Shown piece by piece: positions 1-10,869 of a DNA stretch of 32,672 nucleotides (its first letter is position 1; each line of letters begins with the position of its first letter). The stretch is from Paramacrobiotus richtersi. Taxonomy: Eukaryota > Tardigrada > Eutardigrada > Parachela > Macrobiotidae. The position numbers were made by a program, and so were the translations under genes. The DNA lies in NCBI GenBank assembly GCA_034698045.1, contig JAQGAU010000261.1:1-32672 (forward strand). The letters run 5' to 3'. The notes beneath the pieces were generated by a model. The model worked only from the letters and a program-made list of their open reading frames with translations. It was not told where the DNA came from and ran no database searches.

Positions 1-1265
1 TAAGATTGGCGAATAGTTTTCGGACGGTTACACTTCGCAATTTTTTCTGAATTTCTGTTTACATCGTTTGTTCTCAATAAAAACATGTTCAGATAGACGA
101 CAGAACGCTCTATCTGCTGGAGAAACTCAAATTTTTTGAATTAACGCCAGGATTCTCCCCTTAACACGGTTTCCAATTTTGCAGTTTTTTCGGGGTGGCA
201 CCGAGCCCGTGGTGCCTGCGAAATAAGTGCGAATACTCCGCTGAAACTCAAAATCGGGTAAACGGGGTTACTGAAGTGTACCATGAGCTACCAGTTCTGT
301 GCACAGCACACATATTCCGCAGCTCGAAAACCATGTACGAGTTGCTAGTTCAATTTGCACCACGAACACTTATGTATGTTATTTCTATTATTATCCGTCT
401 TTAAGGTGTCCCGCTCCACTTAGTCCTGTGGATTTGGCTGAAACTTACGGAGTTAAAGCTGCCTTAGCACACTGTATTGAAGAGGAGTTGCAAATAACTA
501 ATCAAACGAGGGTTACTGATGAAATTGTGCTTCTATGCCAAGCTAAAACAGGAATAGATAAAAATCGCCCGCACTCAATATTCTATGGAGCGGAATGAAC
601 ATGAAGACTTTGAATGAAACAGAGAGGGTGATCCCCATTCAGTTTAAATCGAATTTTTTTGCCAAATAAACTGAATTTTTTGCACATTACACATACGTTT
701 TTGGTATGGAGATTATAAATGCTTGGTTTTGTTGTCGGAAGCCCAGAAGACGTTTTTGTGACCTTTATGAAAGGTTTGCTGCCAAAAACTATACTGACTG
801 AGGAGCTTTTAACCCTCCTGATATTGTCCGGCCATATCTACTTACAGAAGTGTTTGGGAAAAGTTTTGATATGGACAGATTAAATCAAGGAATTAACCTA
901 ATACGAAATGCGCTGCGCACAGCTGCATACGAGAGTACTGGAAACCACTGTACGTATTAAAGTTACTTATTTAACTATTCTACTTTCTTGTGACGCAAAT
1001 GCTGGTAGTTATATACTACAAAAATCGTGCTTCAGTCAGTGTTCGCTTACCATAATCCAAATTCTTATAATTTTTTACCAAGTCATTTTTTTCTATGGTG
1101 CTCAACGAAGTAGAAATCGGTCAGCTGAGGCTTTCGCAGCGAGAGAAGCACGAGACCCTGCGGTGCGGAATCAGATGGTGCGCGAAGCATCGGCAGCGGT
1201 TGCTGGCGCCGTCCATAATCACGGTCGGTAAGTTGCAGTACATCCTGGTCTTTGTTTTACGCGAA
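1..1265. other. No confident gene; weak coding-like remnants
   Basis: I recognise no gene here. Short open stretches on the + strand (about 400-598 and 720-890) look slightly protein-like: the first contains PVDLAETYGVKAALAHCIEE and ends at a TGA at 596-598. Neither matches a family I can name, and each is broken after about 60 codons. They could be remnants of an old transposon or exon, or chance. An AT-rich patch lies around 640-710. Confidence 0.2.
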
Positions 1266-1335
1266 CGCTGTTCTCTAGTGGTGCGCGCTGTATCGTTCTT
1301 TCTCTCGCTTGTGGGGCACCAGTTCGAGCCATGCT
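1266..1335 (+). repeat. tRNA-derived SINE-like promoter segment
   Basis: An A-box-like run TTCTCTAGTGGTG (1271-1283) is followed about 40 bases later by AGTTCGAGCC (1321-1330), close to the RNA polymerase III B-box consensus GGTTCGANNCC. The spacing is that of a tRNA gene, but the segment does not fold as a full cloverleaf in an obvious way and lacks a clear acceptor stem. A chance ORF across it reads SLVVRAV, a well-known translation artefact of tRNA/SINE heads in animal genomes. A decayed SINE head is the best reading. Its 3' extent is unclear. The 61-codon ORF at 1429-1614 just downstream (TM-like stretch, acidic tail) is unrecognised. Confidence 0.4.
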
Positions 1336-1828
1336 GCAACCATCACCCAGATTACCGCATGGACGCCAAAAAACCCAGTATCTGGTGAAAACACACGAAT
1401 GTCACATGATCTATGATTTCTGTGTAAGATGGCTGCATTAGACAACGTTATGCGCAAAACTTTTGACCTAGTTGCATCGGACCAAGAGGTTATTATAACG
1501 TCTGTTTTCGTACTGCTGCTATTTGCTAATCACAAATTATTACAGAGTGACGCAAATGGAAGCGCAGCAGAAGAACCAGATGAGATGACCACGAGCGACA
1601 ACGAATCGGATTAGGAATACATTTCGAGCAAAACTAATTGAATGCAACGGCTGATAAAAGCTGATTCAGTTAATGTTAAATCAGAACAAGTGCGAAAAGC
1701 AAACCTAGCTGTCAAAGGTTCATTGACCAAAATTTCACAGGCGCGCTTCGTGCACTTCCTGTAGTTGAACCTTGTTTGTGCTGCTGATGACGATTCTTGC
1801 TTAGGGAGAGGGACAATTTCGAGGCGCT

Positions 1829-3360
1829 CTACCGCGTGCGCATTGCATCTGTTCTGCAAGTGAAAGTAAATATTCTCTGCTCTTGACGCTGTCCTTGTTT
1901 CACTTTAAGTTTCGAACCTGCGTTTCCCACGCCCACGGCAACCATATCGCTGGGCAGGTTCGGCAGCAATCCGACTTTTCGGAACTGCCATCCACAGCCA
2001 CTGCACATTGCAGTCCGATTGTTGCAATCCTGCAGCAACCGGAGTTCGTATTCGTACTTTGTGGATGGGGTTTTGGGCCGAGGGCCCGCACTTGAATTTT
2101 CTCCCACAAGGCAGCCTTGTGCAAGCCGCAGTTGTAAGCCAGGACGAAAGCTCGTCTGGATGGTCCGGCTCTAGAATCGTCGGCACTCTGCTTCTTAATA
2201 ACAGCAGTTAGTTCAGTCTGGGATAACGTGCAAAGCAAACTTGCGTCATCGAGCTTGGTGGCAGGTGGCGCAAGCACTGATGAGCCTTGGCGAACTGTAG
2301 TCCCTCGTTGCTTTCCGCCCGGATTCTTATCGGCGTTACCGTTAATCAGCTTGTGCAGACCGAATTTCGAACAGGAAGTAAAGCCATGGGAATTCGTCCA
2401 GGCAACGGCGATACTTGGGCGTTTCTGGTCCATAGCCGCAGCGAGGACCTGGGCACAAATTCCAAAGGCATCATACTGTCGGCAAGGAATTTTCAGCTCC
2501 TTCAAGCACCTCACCTTCAGCGGGGTTTCGCTCAAGATAATCTGAAACGTCTTATAAGAGGCAGCGCCAGATACGAAGAATTCCGCTGTGGATCCTCCAG
2601 AGACTTGAATAACGGGATTCTTGCTTGCAAGTATCGCATCTGCCACCTCAATCATCTCGAGAAGACGTTCTGCACTGACGTCCTTTATTTTCAGGAGCTC
2701 CGGTCCGTTTTCATGCCTGTCGCAGTTGCACGTATGAGAGTGGTACTTTGCTCAATAAAGACAGAATTGGCAATGTACTCACTGTAAGATGCAGTCGTTC
2801 GGGGTTGTTAACTCCAGTACTTCAGGAACTGGTTCATTTCGATCATTTGACTACGGGCCTTCACCGATGACAGACAACACAAAATTCCTTCCTTGTGACA
2901 TAACATTCTCCTCGAAACCTTTGCTGAACTGCGTAAGAGAGCGATTATGATGTTTGTTCCTCTTCATCATGACATTGGCTCTTTTGCAGCCGTTAGTGCG
3001 GAAATGATCGGCTCCCACACCGGCTCGCAGTTGTACGAAGAACACCCAAAGAATCGTAAAAAGCGTGATGTGGTCTTACAGAGTAATGTTCTCGTAACAT
3101 GGGCGCTCTCTCCTCAATGAAATAATCTGCAAATTTCTCCCCGTTCTTGTGCATTGCGTTGAATTGCGTTCGGAGCAAAATACCAAATTCAGCATATTCT
3201 TCGTCACTGCGGGATTGGCTATATCCCTGAAAACGAGTGTCTCCAACTTTCTTGCCAAGAATCAACTCGAGCACTGCAGCGCAGCACGTGTCCATCTGGA
3301 GCTTATGCTTGATGTTTTCCGCAAGATGAATCATACGGATTATGTGTTTGCTTTCGGGCA
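1829..3360 (-). pseudogene. SWIM zinc-finger / MULE-type transposase-like protein, broken
   Basis: The minus strand codes in pieces for a protein of the large multicopy family in invertebrates that pairs a transposase-like region with a SWIM zinc finger. The N-terminal piece (3360-3030) has LELILGKKVGDTRF and an acidic-helical segment. The next piece (3045-2851) has a GADHFRTNGCKRANVMMKR stretch, which fits the 'TNNNESVNA' region of the family. The SWIM segment (about 2520-2460) reads KIPCRQYDAFGICAQVLAAA; the usual final His is Gln. A Cys-x2-Cys tail, CSGCGWQFRKVG, lies near 2000. A frameshift near 3030, several stops between 2,850 and 2,750, and a frame change near 2,100 show it is dead. 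Upstream it stops abruptly at the non-LTR RT. The family assignment is from memory of motifs, not a search. Confidence 0.5.
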
Positions 3361-5340
3361 GTATATCCTGGAACGCCTGGAAACATTGGCGCATGACTTC
3401 GTCTAACAAATACAACTTCTCCGGATATTTTCAAGCACGGCAGCAACGCAGCGCGTACACAATCTTAGGAACTCCAAGGCAACACCGCAGTAAGAATAGG
3501 CCCTGATGACTCGGAAGCAGTTTTAGGCGCTCGGCAATCAGACTCAGGGATGCGGCTTTCTCAGCCATAAGCGAGCCGATCGATTCATCCAGGACTGGGG
3601 CACCTAGCAGAGTCAATCCCTCTTTGGACAGAACACGAATGTCAGTGAACTGGTCACGGAATAACTGAACGGCTTCTTGTTGTGATTCAGTGTTGCCACC
3701 AGAGACAAATAACTCGCACTTGGCTTCGTTGACACTAAATCCGATAGAATTAGCTGACTGGATCAACTTAAGAAAATTATTCAGCACGGTGACGGCGGTG
3801 CACCCAAGGGTTCCGTCGTCGAGGAACCAGGCGTTGAGTGGCGCTGAGAGTTCTTTCACGGCTGGATCCAGTACAAGGCAAAACAGAAGTGGGCCCAACG
3901 GATCACCTTGCTGTACTCCCGCTTCCGAGGTTAGCAGCAGTTCGTCCACAAAGAGGTCCGAATGGTCGCCATAGCAGGACACAAAGTAGTCCCAGTATTC
4001 TGGAAGATGGTCCTTCACAGCTTCCAGAATCTTCGTTCTGTTAACTGTATTGAAGGCGTTCCGAAAATCGACTTTTAGGAGAACGGTTGTATCGGTTTCG
4101 TCGGACTCCAGAAACTGTCTAGTAGCATGGACTATGGCTTCGGAACCTCATTGTACACTGAATCCCAATTGATGGGTAGCTAAGACTGTGCGCATACGAT
4201 CGGCCACGCTGTAGCAGATGATTTTCGCGAGTAAGCGACGCAAGGTGCATCATACTGCGATTGGTAGTAGCCCACCGTCCTTTTTGCGGAGTGCCAGGAG
4301 CTTGCCTCCAAAGAACCAATGTCGTTCGCCGTCCGGAATTTTGCCACGAAGAATTTGGTTGAGTAGAGTGGCGAGCGCTTCACAGAGGGGTAAGGAACGC
4401 GCATCCAATTCTGTACCTATCAAATCGAGCAAGTGCTGAGGTCTGAGCCCATCTGGTCCTGCCGCGGATCCACGGGGAAATCTTCGAACGGCGTCGAAGA
4501 CCTCTGCTGCAGAAATGTCTGTCGCCACTGGGAATTCCACCCCCGGGAGCTGTTGGGGTGGTGCCGGTTCAGGGTAGGGACTTTGGGGATGTTTGGCTCG
4601 TAGCTCCTGAAGGACTTCTTCTGTTGGTTCCAGGACACTGTCCGTAGATGTCATCACTCGCATCGCGCCTGAAATATCCCCATCATCAATTTTAACTCCA
4701 GCGCGACGGATTATGTCATGGTTGGGGTCCCGTTTCTGTTGGTTCTCGGGAGGAACTGCAGGGCGGACTGTCTCTTCGGTAGCTTGCGTAATGTTCTGCT
4801 TGACAACGGATGCCAGAGAACGCTTCGGTCCGGACTTTGGCTGGTTAAGAAGGCGAAATGTTTTATAGGCGAAAGACCGTAGCTTGGACCAGGAATCGCT
4901 GGTGGCAGTGGTGGCGACCTCCTCCAAGGTTTTACGGAGTGATTCGCGGGCTGCTTCTCGGGCGCCGTAAGGAATTCGACGCATGATTCGTTCCCTTGAT
5001 GGCCGGAAAGCATGTTCTGTCGTCGGGGGAGTTGGTGCTGCACCGTTTGTGTTGTTCTGTGGGGGCAGTTTTCTGCTGTTCTTTTGGCACGTTTTACTGC
5101 TCCCGGGTTTATGGCTGCCTTTAGACTGGAGAATCACGAGGCATTCTAGGCACGTCCAAGGCATTTTGAATTCCTACGGGAATATCTGGGACCAGCAGAC
5201 AGCCGAGATTGAAATGCGGGCCGTGGTATCTTACCTGGAAGGTTTTTGACGGAGACGTGATGCCAGGAGGATCGGTTCGCCGCGAGCAGCTCCCCGTCCC
5301 GTAGCAGATACCTTTGCTACGGTTTGATCCTCCCGACCAC
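3361..5340 (-). pseudogene. Non-LTR retrotransposon (RLE-type-like) reverse transcriptase
   Basis: One minus-strand frame runs from 5164 to about 3360. A degenerate Cys-x2-Cys finger (WTCLECLVILQSKGSHK) starts it, followed by a basic linker. RT finger motif FPRGSAAGPDGLRPQHLLDL lies near 4,480, KVDFRNAF near 4,070, GVQQGDPLGPLLFCLVLDP near 3,920, and the catalytic box FLDDGTLG near 3,820. The text fits site-specific-type LINEs whose RT is followed by a restriction-like endonuclease; that C-terminal half is missing here. Three in-frame TGA codons interrupt it, at 4250-4252, near 4150 and near 3432; no frameshift is needed. The RT text ends around FQAFQDI and then runs, in the same frame, into the SWIM-family protein. 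Sequence from 5,164 to about 5,340 looks like its 5' part, but the true 5' end is unclear. Confidence 0.75.
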
Positions 5341-5449
5341 CCTTGAACCAAGAGCGTAATATCCCAGATTGGTCCGCTGGGAGATTTAGCGGAAAAAAAA
5401 TTCGGACAATTTGGACAATTCGTACGTCAACCCCGGAATGGAAAGTCTG

Positions 5450-5507
5450 CACACTGCGCAGCAGCACACGGGCTAACAGTCACCACTGGGCGGCGGCATC
5501 GTCACAC
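5450..5507 (-). repeat. Truncated 3' LTR of the Gypsy element
   Basis: Read on the minus strand it begins TGTGACGATGCCGCC. About 52 bases match the start of the 5' LTR (17,716 leftwards) with roughly six differences, then the two diverge after TGTGCA. It is preceded on the minus strand by a purine run GCGGGAG, as expected of a polypurine tract next to an LTR. The rest was probably lost when the non-LTR element or other DNA joined here. Confidence 0.6.
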
Positions 5508-5514
5508 TCCCGCG
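5508..5514 (-). other. Polypurine tract candidate
   Basis: Minus-strand GCGGGAG directly abuts the TGTG start of the 3' LTR remnant. Its position fits the plus-strand primer of an LTR element; it is short and interrupted by one C, so the assignment rests on position. Confidence 0.4.
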
Positions 5515-5760
5515 ACGTAACGAGCGTCCATCTACGGCGCTCCGAGACATCCGGGTCCCGGGTGTTGGGATCAGGTGTGTGGAAGGTCCGGAAAAGTTGG
5601 CGGGCATGGTCTAACCAGTCCGTAAAACATTTATACAAATAGAAATGAAAAAGGAAGAAAAATACCATTTCCTATACAGATCACATTCGTGAGAAACAAA
5701 AGAAAAGCATCACCAATGACTAAAAAAATAGTGTCCAGTCTTTGGTCACAGGTATGAGCT
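5515..5760 (-). other. 3' non-coding stretch of the Gypsy element
   Basis: Between the end of the third ORF and the polypurine tract. A 62-codon open frame (5668-5480) contains PNTRDPD, which is a translation of one copy of the recurrent CCCGGGTGTTGGG motif (5557-5569). No function is recognisable. Confidence 0.3.
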
Positions 5761-6790
5761 TCAATGGTGAGATCCTGTCCGGCCTGAGTAATGAAGCAGG
5801 AACATCCCTTGTCTGTCGAATTGCACGTCAGATTCCGGTTCAGCAGGTTGAGGTTCATGGGGAGCTGGAGCGTTTTCCCGCAAAAACGCACGCACTCTAG
5901 CAAACACATGCGGGTTTCGCATGGCTGCCGGGCTGTGTCGTACTTCTTGGGCAATGGCGTCCATCCATGGCTCAAGTTTTTGCATGTTAGCATCACGCGA
6001 CATCGCAATGTACTGGTAGGCACTGTCCACGTAGTGTGCCGGAGCTTCCATGGGATCGGTCCTCAGTGTAGCAATCTGAAGAACTTGCCGCGGGTTCAGA
6101 TTAATGGGCAGGGTAGCGCACCATCGTCTGTAGAGCTCGGGGACTTTGACGTCTCGTCTCTGTGGTTGTCCAAGAGTCCGAATCATCTGGTTCAGCTCCT
6201 GTGAATGGTAGAAACCACTCATCCGGGATAATTCATCCGCATGGGACTTTCATGAATCCATATGCATTACGCGGGCAGCCAGGATGCGTAATACAACGTC
6301 CGGAAGATTTTTGAATTTCTTGTACAGTATCATTGCGTACACGTCGCACAGGTCCCATGAAGCACGAGCCAGTAGGTACATGTGTAGTGGATGCGCATCC
6401 GGCATCATCAGCATGGTCAGGTGAACAATCATATTGCTGAGTCCCTGGAAATCCAGCTGGGAAAATGTTTCGTGTGACATGCATCGCAATGGTTCGCGTA
6501 GCAGTTCCAATGAGAATTCACTAGCCAATCCATTAGGTCGGAGACTTTCATATTGACAGTGGGATTTCTGAAGGTAGTTTTCAGTCCTCTAATCGAACTT
6601 TGCTGCAGCCAGCGCAGTATATATGCCCGTAGAGATGAACAGGTGGTGCATTTTGATCATTACCGCTGTCACGAACTCTAGGTCCTCGGGTTTTGAGATA
6701 CGGAGTTTTCCGCAGATACCGGGTACCGGGGTATTGGTGGTCTCCAGGGTATTGGTATTCTCCAGGGTATTGGTGGTATTTCTTTGCCAC
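5761..6790 (-). pseudogene. Unknown third ORF downstream of integrase (in place of env)
   Basis: Starting at 6790, an open frame codes YQYPG-type repeats (YPGEYQYPGDHQYPG) and then HIYCAGCSKVR. Near 6,595 the frame shifts, and the new frame continues with a Cys/His pair (KSHCQYESL), a helical region rich in Leu, Met and Ala, an in-frame TGA near 6250, and a final 153 codons ending at 5761 (contains YRRWCATLPINLNPRQVLQI). Together about 330 codons. No signal peptide, membrane segment or furin-like site is visible, so it does not look like an envelope. The all-helical look would suit a capsid- or nucleoprotein-like fold, but I cannot assign a family. It lies in sense with pol, 100 bases after its tail. 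Confidence 0.5.
6720..6790 (-). repeat. Short tandem repeat coding QYPG units
   Basis: On the + strand the unit TCTCCAGGGTATTGGT recurs with period about 18 (cores at 6729, 6747 and 6765), translated on the minus strand as YQYPGD/E. Each unit contains the GGGTATTG core seen throughout the element. Codon-phase period of 18 keeps the frame. Confidence 0.7.
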
Positions 6791-6891
6791 CCATCCTGCT
6801 AACGTATTACACTTATTTGGAGCTATCGGCTTATTTTCAGCTAGCTAGTGTAATGATGAAATTTTATATGAGCTGCGCGCTTATTCGGGCC

Positions 6892-7341
6892 CTAAAGTTT
6901 GAGTTTTTTTCTTATCTCTTTTCTCTTTGCTTTGTTCTCCGCATTCCTTGATAGTGGGAAGCACAGTCTCAACTTCTCGATTTCTTCCGGATACATGTGA
7001 AATTCTCTGACACGATTGACCGTGCCAAACTCCACCTTCTTTTTCCAGGTTGCATACCGACGCAGTTGGTTCTGCACTTGGATTTCATCTTTAGTCGGTT
7101 CGCGCTTTTCTTCATCCTCGTCTTCTGCGTGGGGCGTATTCTTCTCGGTTTCCTTGCCTCTCAGGCGATCCGATTTCCGTAGTGTTGTAGAATCGACTGC
7201 ATCCTCCTTTTTGTCTGGAGGTGCTTGCTGTTGAGGGCTTCCATCCGACTGCTTGCGGTCCCGGGTATTGGGGCCAAGCAGTGGAGAAGCATCCTCTTCT
7301 TCATCCATGACGGAGATCACCTCCGGTTCCTTGATGAACAC
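6892..7341 (-). CDS. Charged C-terminal tail of Gypsy Pol
   Basis: A 149-codon open frame, extending upstream in frame to about 7,440, follows integrase. It is very rich in Asp, Glu, Lys and Arg (DAEDEDEEKREPTKDE-like runs, KAKRKEIRKKLKL end). It contains GPNTRDRK, encoded by a copy of the recurrent CCCGGGTATTGGG motif (7260-7272). No chromodomain aromatic cage is evident. Such low-complexity tails follow integrase in many Gypsy elements; a chromatin-binding role is only a guess. Confidence 0.45.
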   Translation of the reverse strand: MFIKEPEVISVMDEEEDASPLLGPNTRDRKQSDGSPQQQAPPDKKEDAVDSTTLRKSDRLRGKETEKNTPHAEDEDEEKREPTKDEIQVQNQLRRYATWKKKVEFGTVNRVREFHMYPEEIEKLRLCFPLSRNAENKAKRKEIRKKLKL

Positions 7342-7459
7342 GCGTGTCCATGCTGCTTCGCGTTTATCATCGCGCTTGGCCTTCTTGATCTCAAATTTCT
7401 GGATAAGCCATTTCAGCTCTTCTTCCTGTGTGTTTATTGCTGTCCATTGCTGTCTATTG

Positions 7460-8960
7460 CTATTGCTGTTTATTGTCTTCTTCCTTGGCTCGTAGCTGTC
7501 CTAATTGTTCAACGGCTGGAAGTTCTTGTGAAGACGGTGTCGCTGATTTGCGTCTGTTGGCGATGTTGTCAGCGATAATGGTGTTCTCATTACTTTCGGG
7601 ATATTCTCGTGGCTTCTTCAGAAGTTTCGCTACCTGCTTCTTGGATGTGCGAGTGACGTCTGGCAAGTCATCCTCAACCGGCGGGGTATTGCCAGCCGGG
7701 ACGTCCACCACGACATCGGGTAACTCGCGAAGAAGTTTCTTGTTCTCCTTCTCTTCACCATCAGGATCCCAGCTAGAGATTCCGACGTATCGTACTGGTG
7801 ATCGGAGGTGCGATGTTGATATCTTGGTACGCTGTTTTCTTGACGCGGTCAACGGAGACGATCTTGGTTTTGTTGGACAAATCGTCGCGTTTGATGAGAA
7901 CTTTGTGCGGGCCCAGGAAGTCAACCACTTTGAATGGTCCTTCATACCGTTCCTCGAAACCATTATCAGTTGGCTTCTGTTCCACTCGCTCGAGTACAGT
8001 ATCACCACACTGGAAAGCGGGTTTTGCCATCCGTCGGTTGTACCGTTCGGCGTGTTTGTCAAAATCTTCTTCCATTCGCGTCTTCGCAATTTCTTGTGCG
8101 CCTTTGGTGAAGTGCTGCAGAAACTTGGCTTAATCCATGACTGTCGGGTGGTCGAGTGGAAGATTCGTCTTCATCAGCGTGTCGACCCAGTGCACCTGTT
8201 CCCGTCCGTTCAGCATGTAGTACGGTGAGAATCCAGTTATTTAGTGCACGACGCGGTTACGTGACGCGATCACATGGGGAAGGATCGTGTCCCAATCTTC
8301 CTGGCTGCCCTTCGACAAGCAGGTCGCCAATGAATCAGCGAGGGTCTGTATCTGTAGCTCAACCAGGCCAGTTCTCTCTGGGTGATTGGGGGAGCCAATC
8401 ACATGGTTGATGCAAAAGCATTCAGCGACTTTCTTCATCAGCTGGTTCTTGAAATGTGTACCGTTGTCAGTGTGTAGGATGTGTGGAGCACCATACGGTA
8501 AAATGACTCGGTAGATCAGGAAATCTGCAACTTCCTGTGCGGAGCAGGTCTTCAGCGGCTCTGCGATGACGAACTTCGACAGGTAATCCACAGCCACAGC
8601 GATGTATTTGTGACCGCGTCCTGACGTCGTCTTGATCGGTCCTTTCAGATCTACCTGAAGACGAGTGAACGGTTCTCCGATCTCGATCCTCTGTAACTCG
8701 CCGGGTGTTACAGTACGCGGGATCTTTCGGAACTGGCACTCTGGACATTGATCGAGGTAACGATTGATGTCGCTGTCCATATTGTTCCAGTAGTTACGCA
8801 ATTTGATGGCGCTAACCGTCTTGAGTCTTCCCAAATGGGCGGCGGTTGGTGCGTCGTGGAAGGTTCGCATGATGTCAGCTCTCGTGTGCTTCGGTGCGAA
8901 GTACTTCCTCCACTCGCGTCCGTCTTTCTCCGTAACGCGGTACTAAATGTCGTCGCATAA
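7460..8960 (-). pseudogene. Gypsy integrase with GPY/F-like C-terminal domain
   Basis: Integrase inserts the cDNA into host DNA. The minus-strand frame 8870-7773 shows the HHCC zinc domain (AAHLGRLKT then CPECQFRK), then the DDE core: Asp in LQVDLKGP, Asp in HTDNGTHF and Glu in GLVELQIQTL. The C-terminal part has GDTVLERVEQ, then EERYEGPFKVVDFLGPHKVL, the GPY/F-type module. In-frame stops lie at 8241 and near 8,130, and a TAG near 8,945 lies upstream. Near 7,790 the frame shifts into a Glu/Lys-rich extension (to 7460) with AGNTPPVEDDLPD. All three catalytic acids are still present although the ORF is broken. Confidence 0.85.
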
Positions 8961-9121
8961 CGCGAAATGTTCTCGGTACTTCTTTACGATCTCGCCAGTG
9001 TCGCCGGTCTTAGCTAGCTTACTCTTGATGTGGAAGATAAACGAGTCTCGCAGTTGTTAGTTCGATAGGAAGGTGATGTTCTCCTCCTCTTCCTCACGCA
9101 GCTCGGGGTCTGAGAGCGTGG

Positions 9122-10869
9122 TCACGCACATGTGCGCGTGCTGAATTTGTACTCGTCGAACTGCGGTACGTTGTCCAGATCGTCATCAAGGGCGGGGTGA
9201 ACCGGGTTACGACTCAAGGCATCTGCATTGTCGCGGAACTTCCCTGGATGATAAACGAACTTCACGTTGTATCTGCCGAGTGCGATGGCCCAACTGGTTA
9301 ACCGAGGATGGTTTCCCTTCGCGTTGGATGTTGAGCGCAGTAGGTCGGTGAGCGCCTGATGATCCGTTTTGACAGTGAACTCGCTGTAGTCGATGTAATG
9401 CCGGAACTGATGAACCACATACACGACTGCCATGCATTCCAACTTCGTGATTGCGTATCGCGATTCCGCAGGTGTCAGGAGCCGGGAAGCGTAGGGAATC
9501 GGGTGTCTATCTTGGCTGAGGACCGCGCCTATGCCGTATGTACAGGCATCGCATTCGTTAACTGTTGGCTTGCTGGGATCGAATTTCGCCAACACTGGTG
9601 CCTCGCACATAGCTTTCTTCAAGCCTTCGAAATGAGCTGTGTGGATGTGTGTCCAATCTCGAGCGACATCAGCTACGTTCCGTAACAGCTTGAATAGTTC
9701 GTTGGAAATTTGGGCGAATCCCTTGATGAACTTCCGGTAGTAATTACATAGTCCCAGCAGTGAACGTAACTCTCTTTCAGTTCTTGGCATCGGGAACATC
9801 GTTATAGCCTCGATCTTCGCTGGATCCGTGCAAATACCTTGAGCGGAAACGATGTGTCCCAAAAACTTCAGCTCTGTCATGCCGAAGTATCACTTGCTTA
9901 GCCTGACGGTGAAACCGGCTTCAACCACACACTCGAAGACCAGCTCCAAGTTGTGGATGAATTCTTCCCAGGTCTTCAGGGAGACGATGATGTCATCTAT
10001 TTACGCGTGTGCTTTTGCCTTGTTGTCCTTGTTCTATACTTTCCGCATTATCCCATCAGCTGCTTCTTGGAGTGTTGCTGGACCATTCGTTACACCGAAC
10101 GGCATACGTAGGAATTCGTAGAGACCGTCTTGGGTGACGAACGCGGTCTTTTCGATGCTGTCTGGATGCATCGGGACTTGCCAAGATCGGAGAAGCAATC
10201 TAGCCCCGCGGAATACGTGTCGCCAGCCACTGCGTCCAGGAGCTCATCTGGATGCGGCAGTGGGTACGCATTCTTCTTGGTGGCCGAGTTGAGCTTAATA
10301 TATTTGACGCAGAACCGGGTTGTTAGGTCTTGTTTGTGTGCCAATACGACGGAAAAACTCCAAAGTGAGTTAAGGTAGCGGATAATCCTCTTGTCCAACA
10401 TCTCTTGGATATGTTGTTGTATTAGCTGTCGACCTCACAACGACGTTCTCGCGGGGGCGCACTTGATCGGCGGTAAATCACCAGCATCGATGTGATGCAG
10501 TGCAGTGGTCAATTGACCGTAAGGACGCAGCGACGTAGGAACTATCGCGGGGTACTTGTAGAAGAGAGCGTACACTTGCGCTTTCTGCGCGTCCGTCAAT
10601 TCTTTGTTGACGTTTAAACGCTGGATTATCTCCTCAAATTCCGCTTTTTCCTCGAGCGTCATATCTACGATCTCCACCGATGCTATCACAGGCATTTTCA
10701 TCTCTTCGTAGGTCTCCAGTATGCCCACGAAAGCGCCGCGTTCGATAATGCGACGTTGTTGACCGTAGTTGCTGACCGTTACTTCAGCATTGCCTTGATC
10801 AGGCTTGACGAGACCTTCCACTGGAAACAGCCTCGCCGTAGAGTACAGTGCCGGGTTTTGGGAGAACAT
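9122..10869 (-). pseudogene. Gypsy reverse transcriptase and RNase H
   Basis: The frame 10869-about 10190 carries the pre-RT linker and fingers: LHHIDAGDLPPIK, then RFCVKYIKLNSATKKNAYPL. A one-base shift near 10,188 leads into LYEFLRMPFGVTNGPATLQE. The catalytic box reads *-I-D-D-I-I: a TAA at 10001-10003 stands where the aromatic residue before x-DD should be. Further stops are a TGA near 10,435, a TAG near 10,034 and a TGA near 9,890. The last 252 codons (9880-9122) are open: KFLGHIVSAQGI and LLGLCNYYRKFIKGFA (RT thumb), then RNase H with NECDACTYGIGAVLSQ, KLECMAVVYVVHQFRHYI, KTDHQAL and NADALSRNP. This is a dead RT. Confidence 0.9.

Noticed and set aside
5350-5507. Full-length 3' LTR
   Set aside because: Similarity to the 5' LTR ends after about 58 bases, so only a remnant is supported.
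7428-8228. 266-codon + strand frame
   Set aside because: Lies antisense over integrase, whose motifs are unambiguous on the minus strand; no domain of its own.
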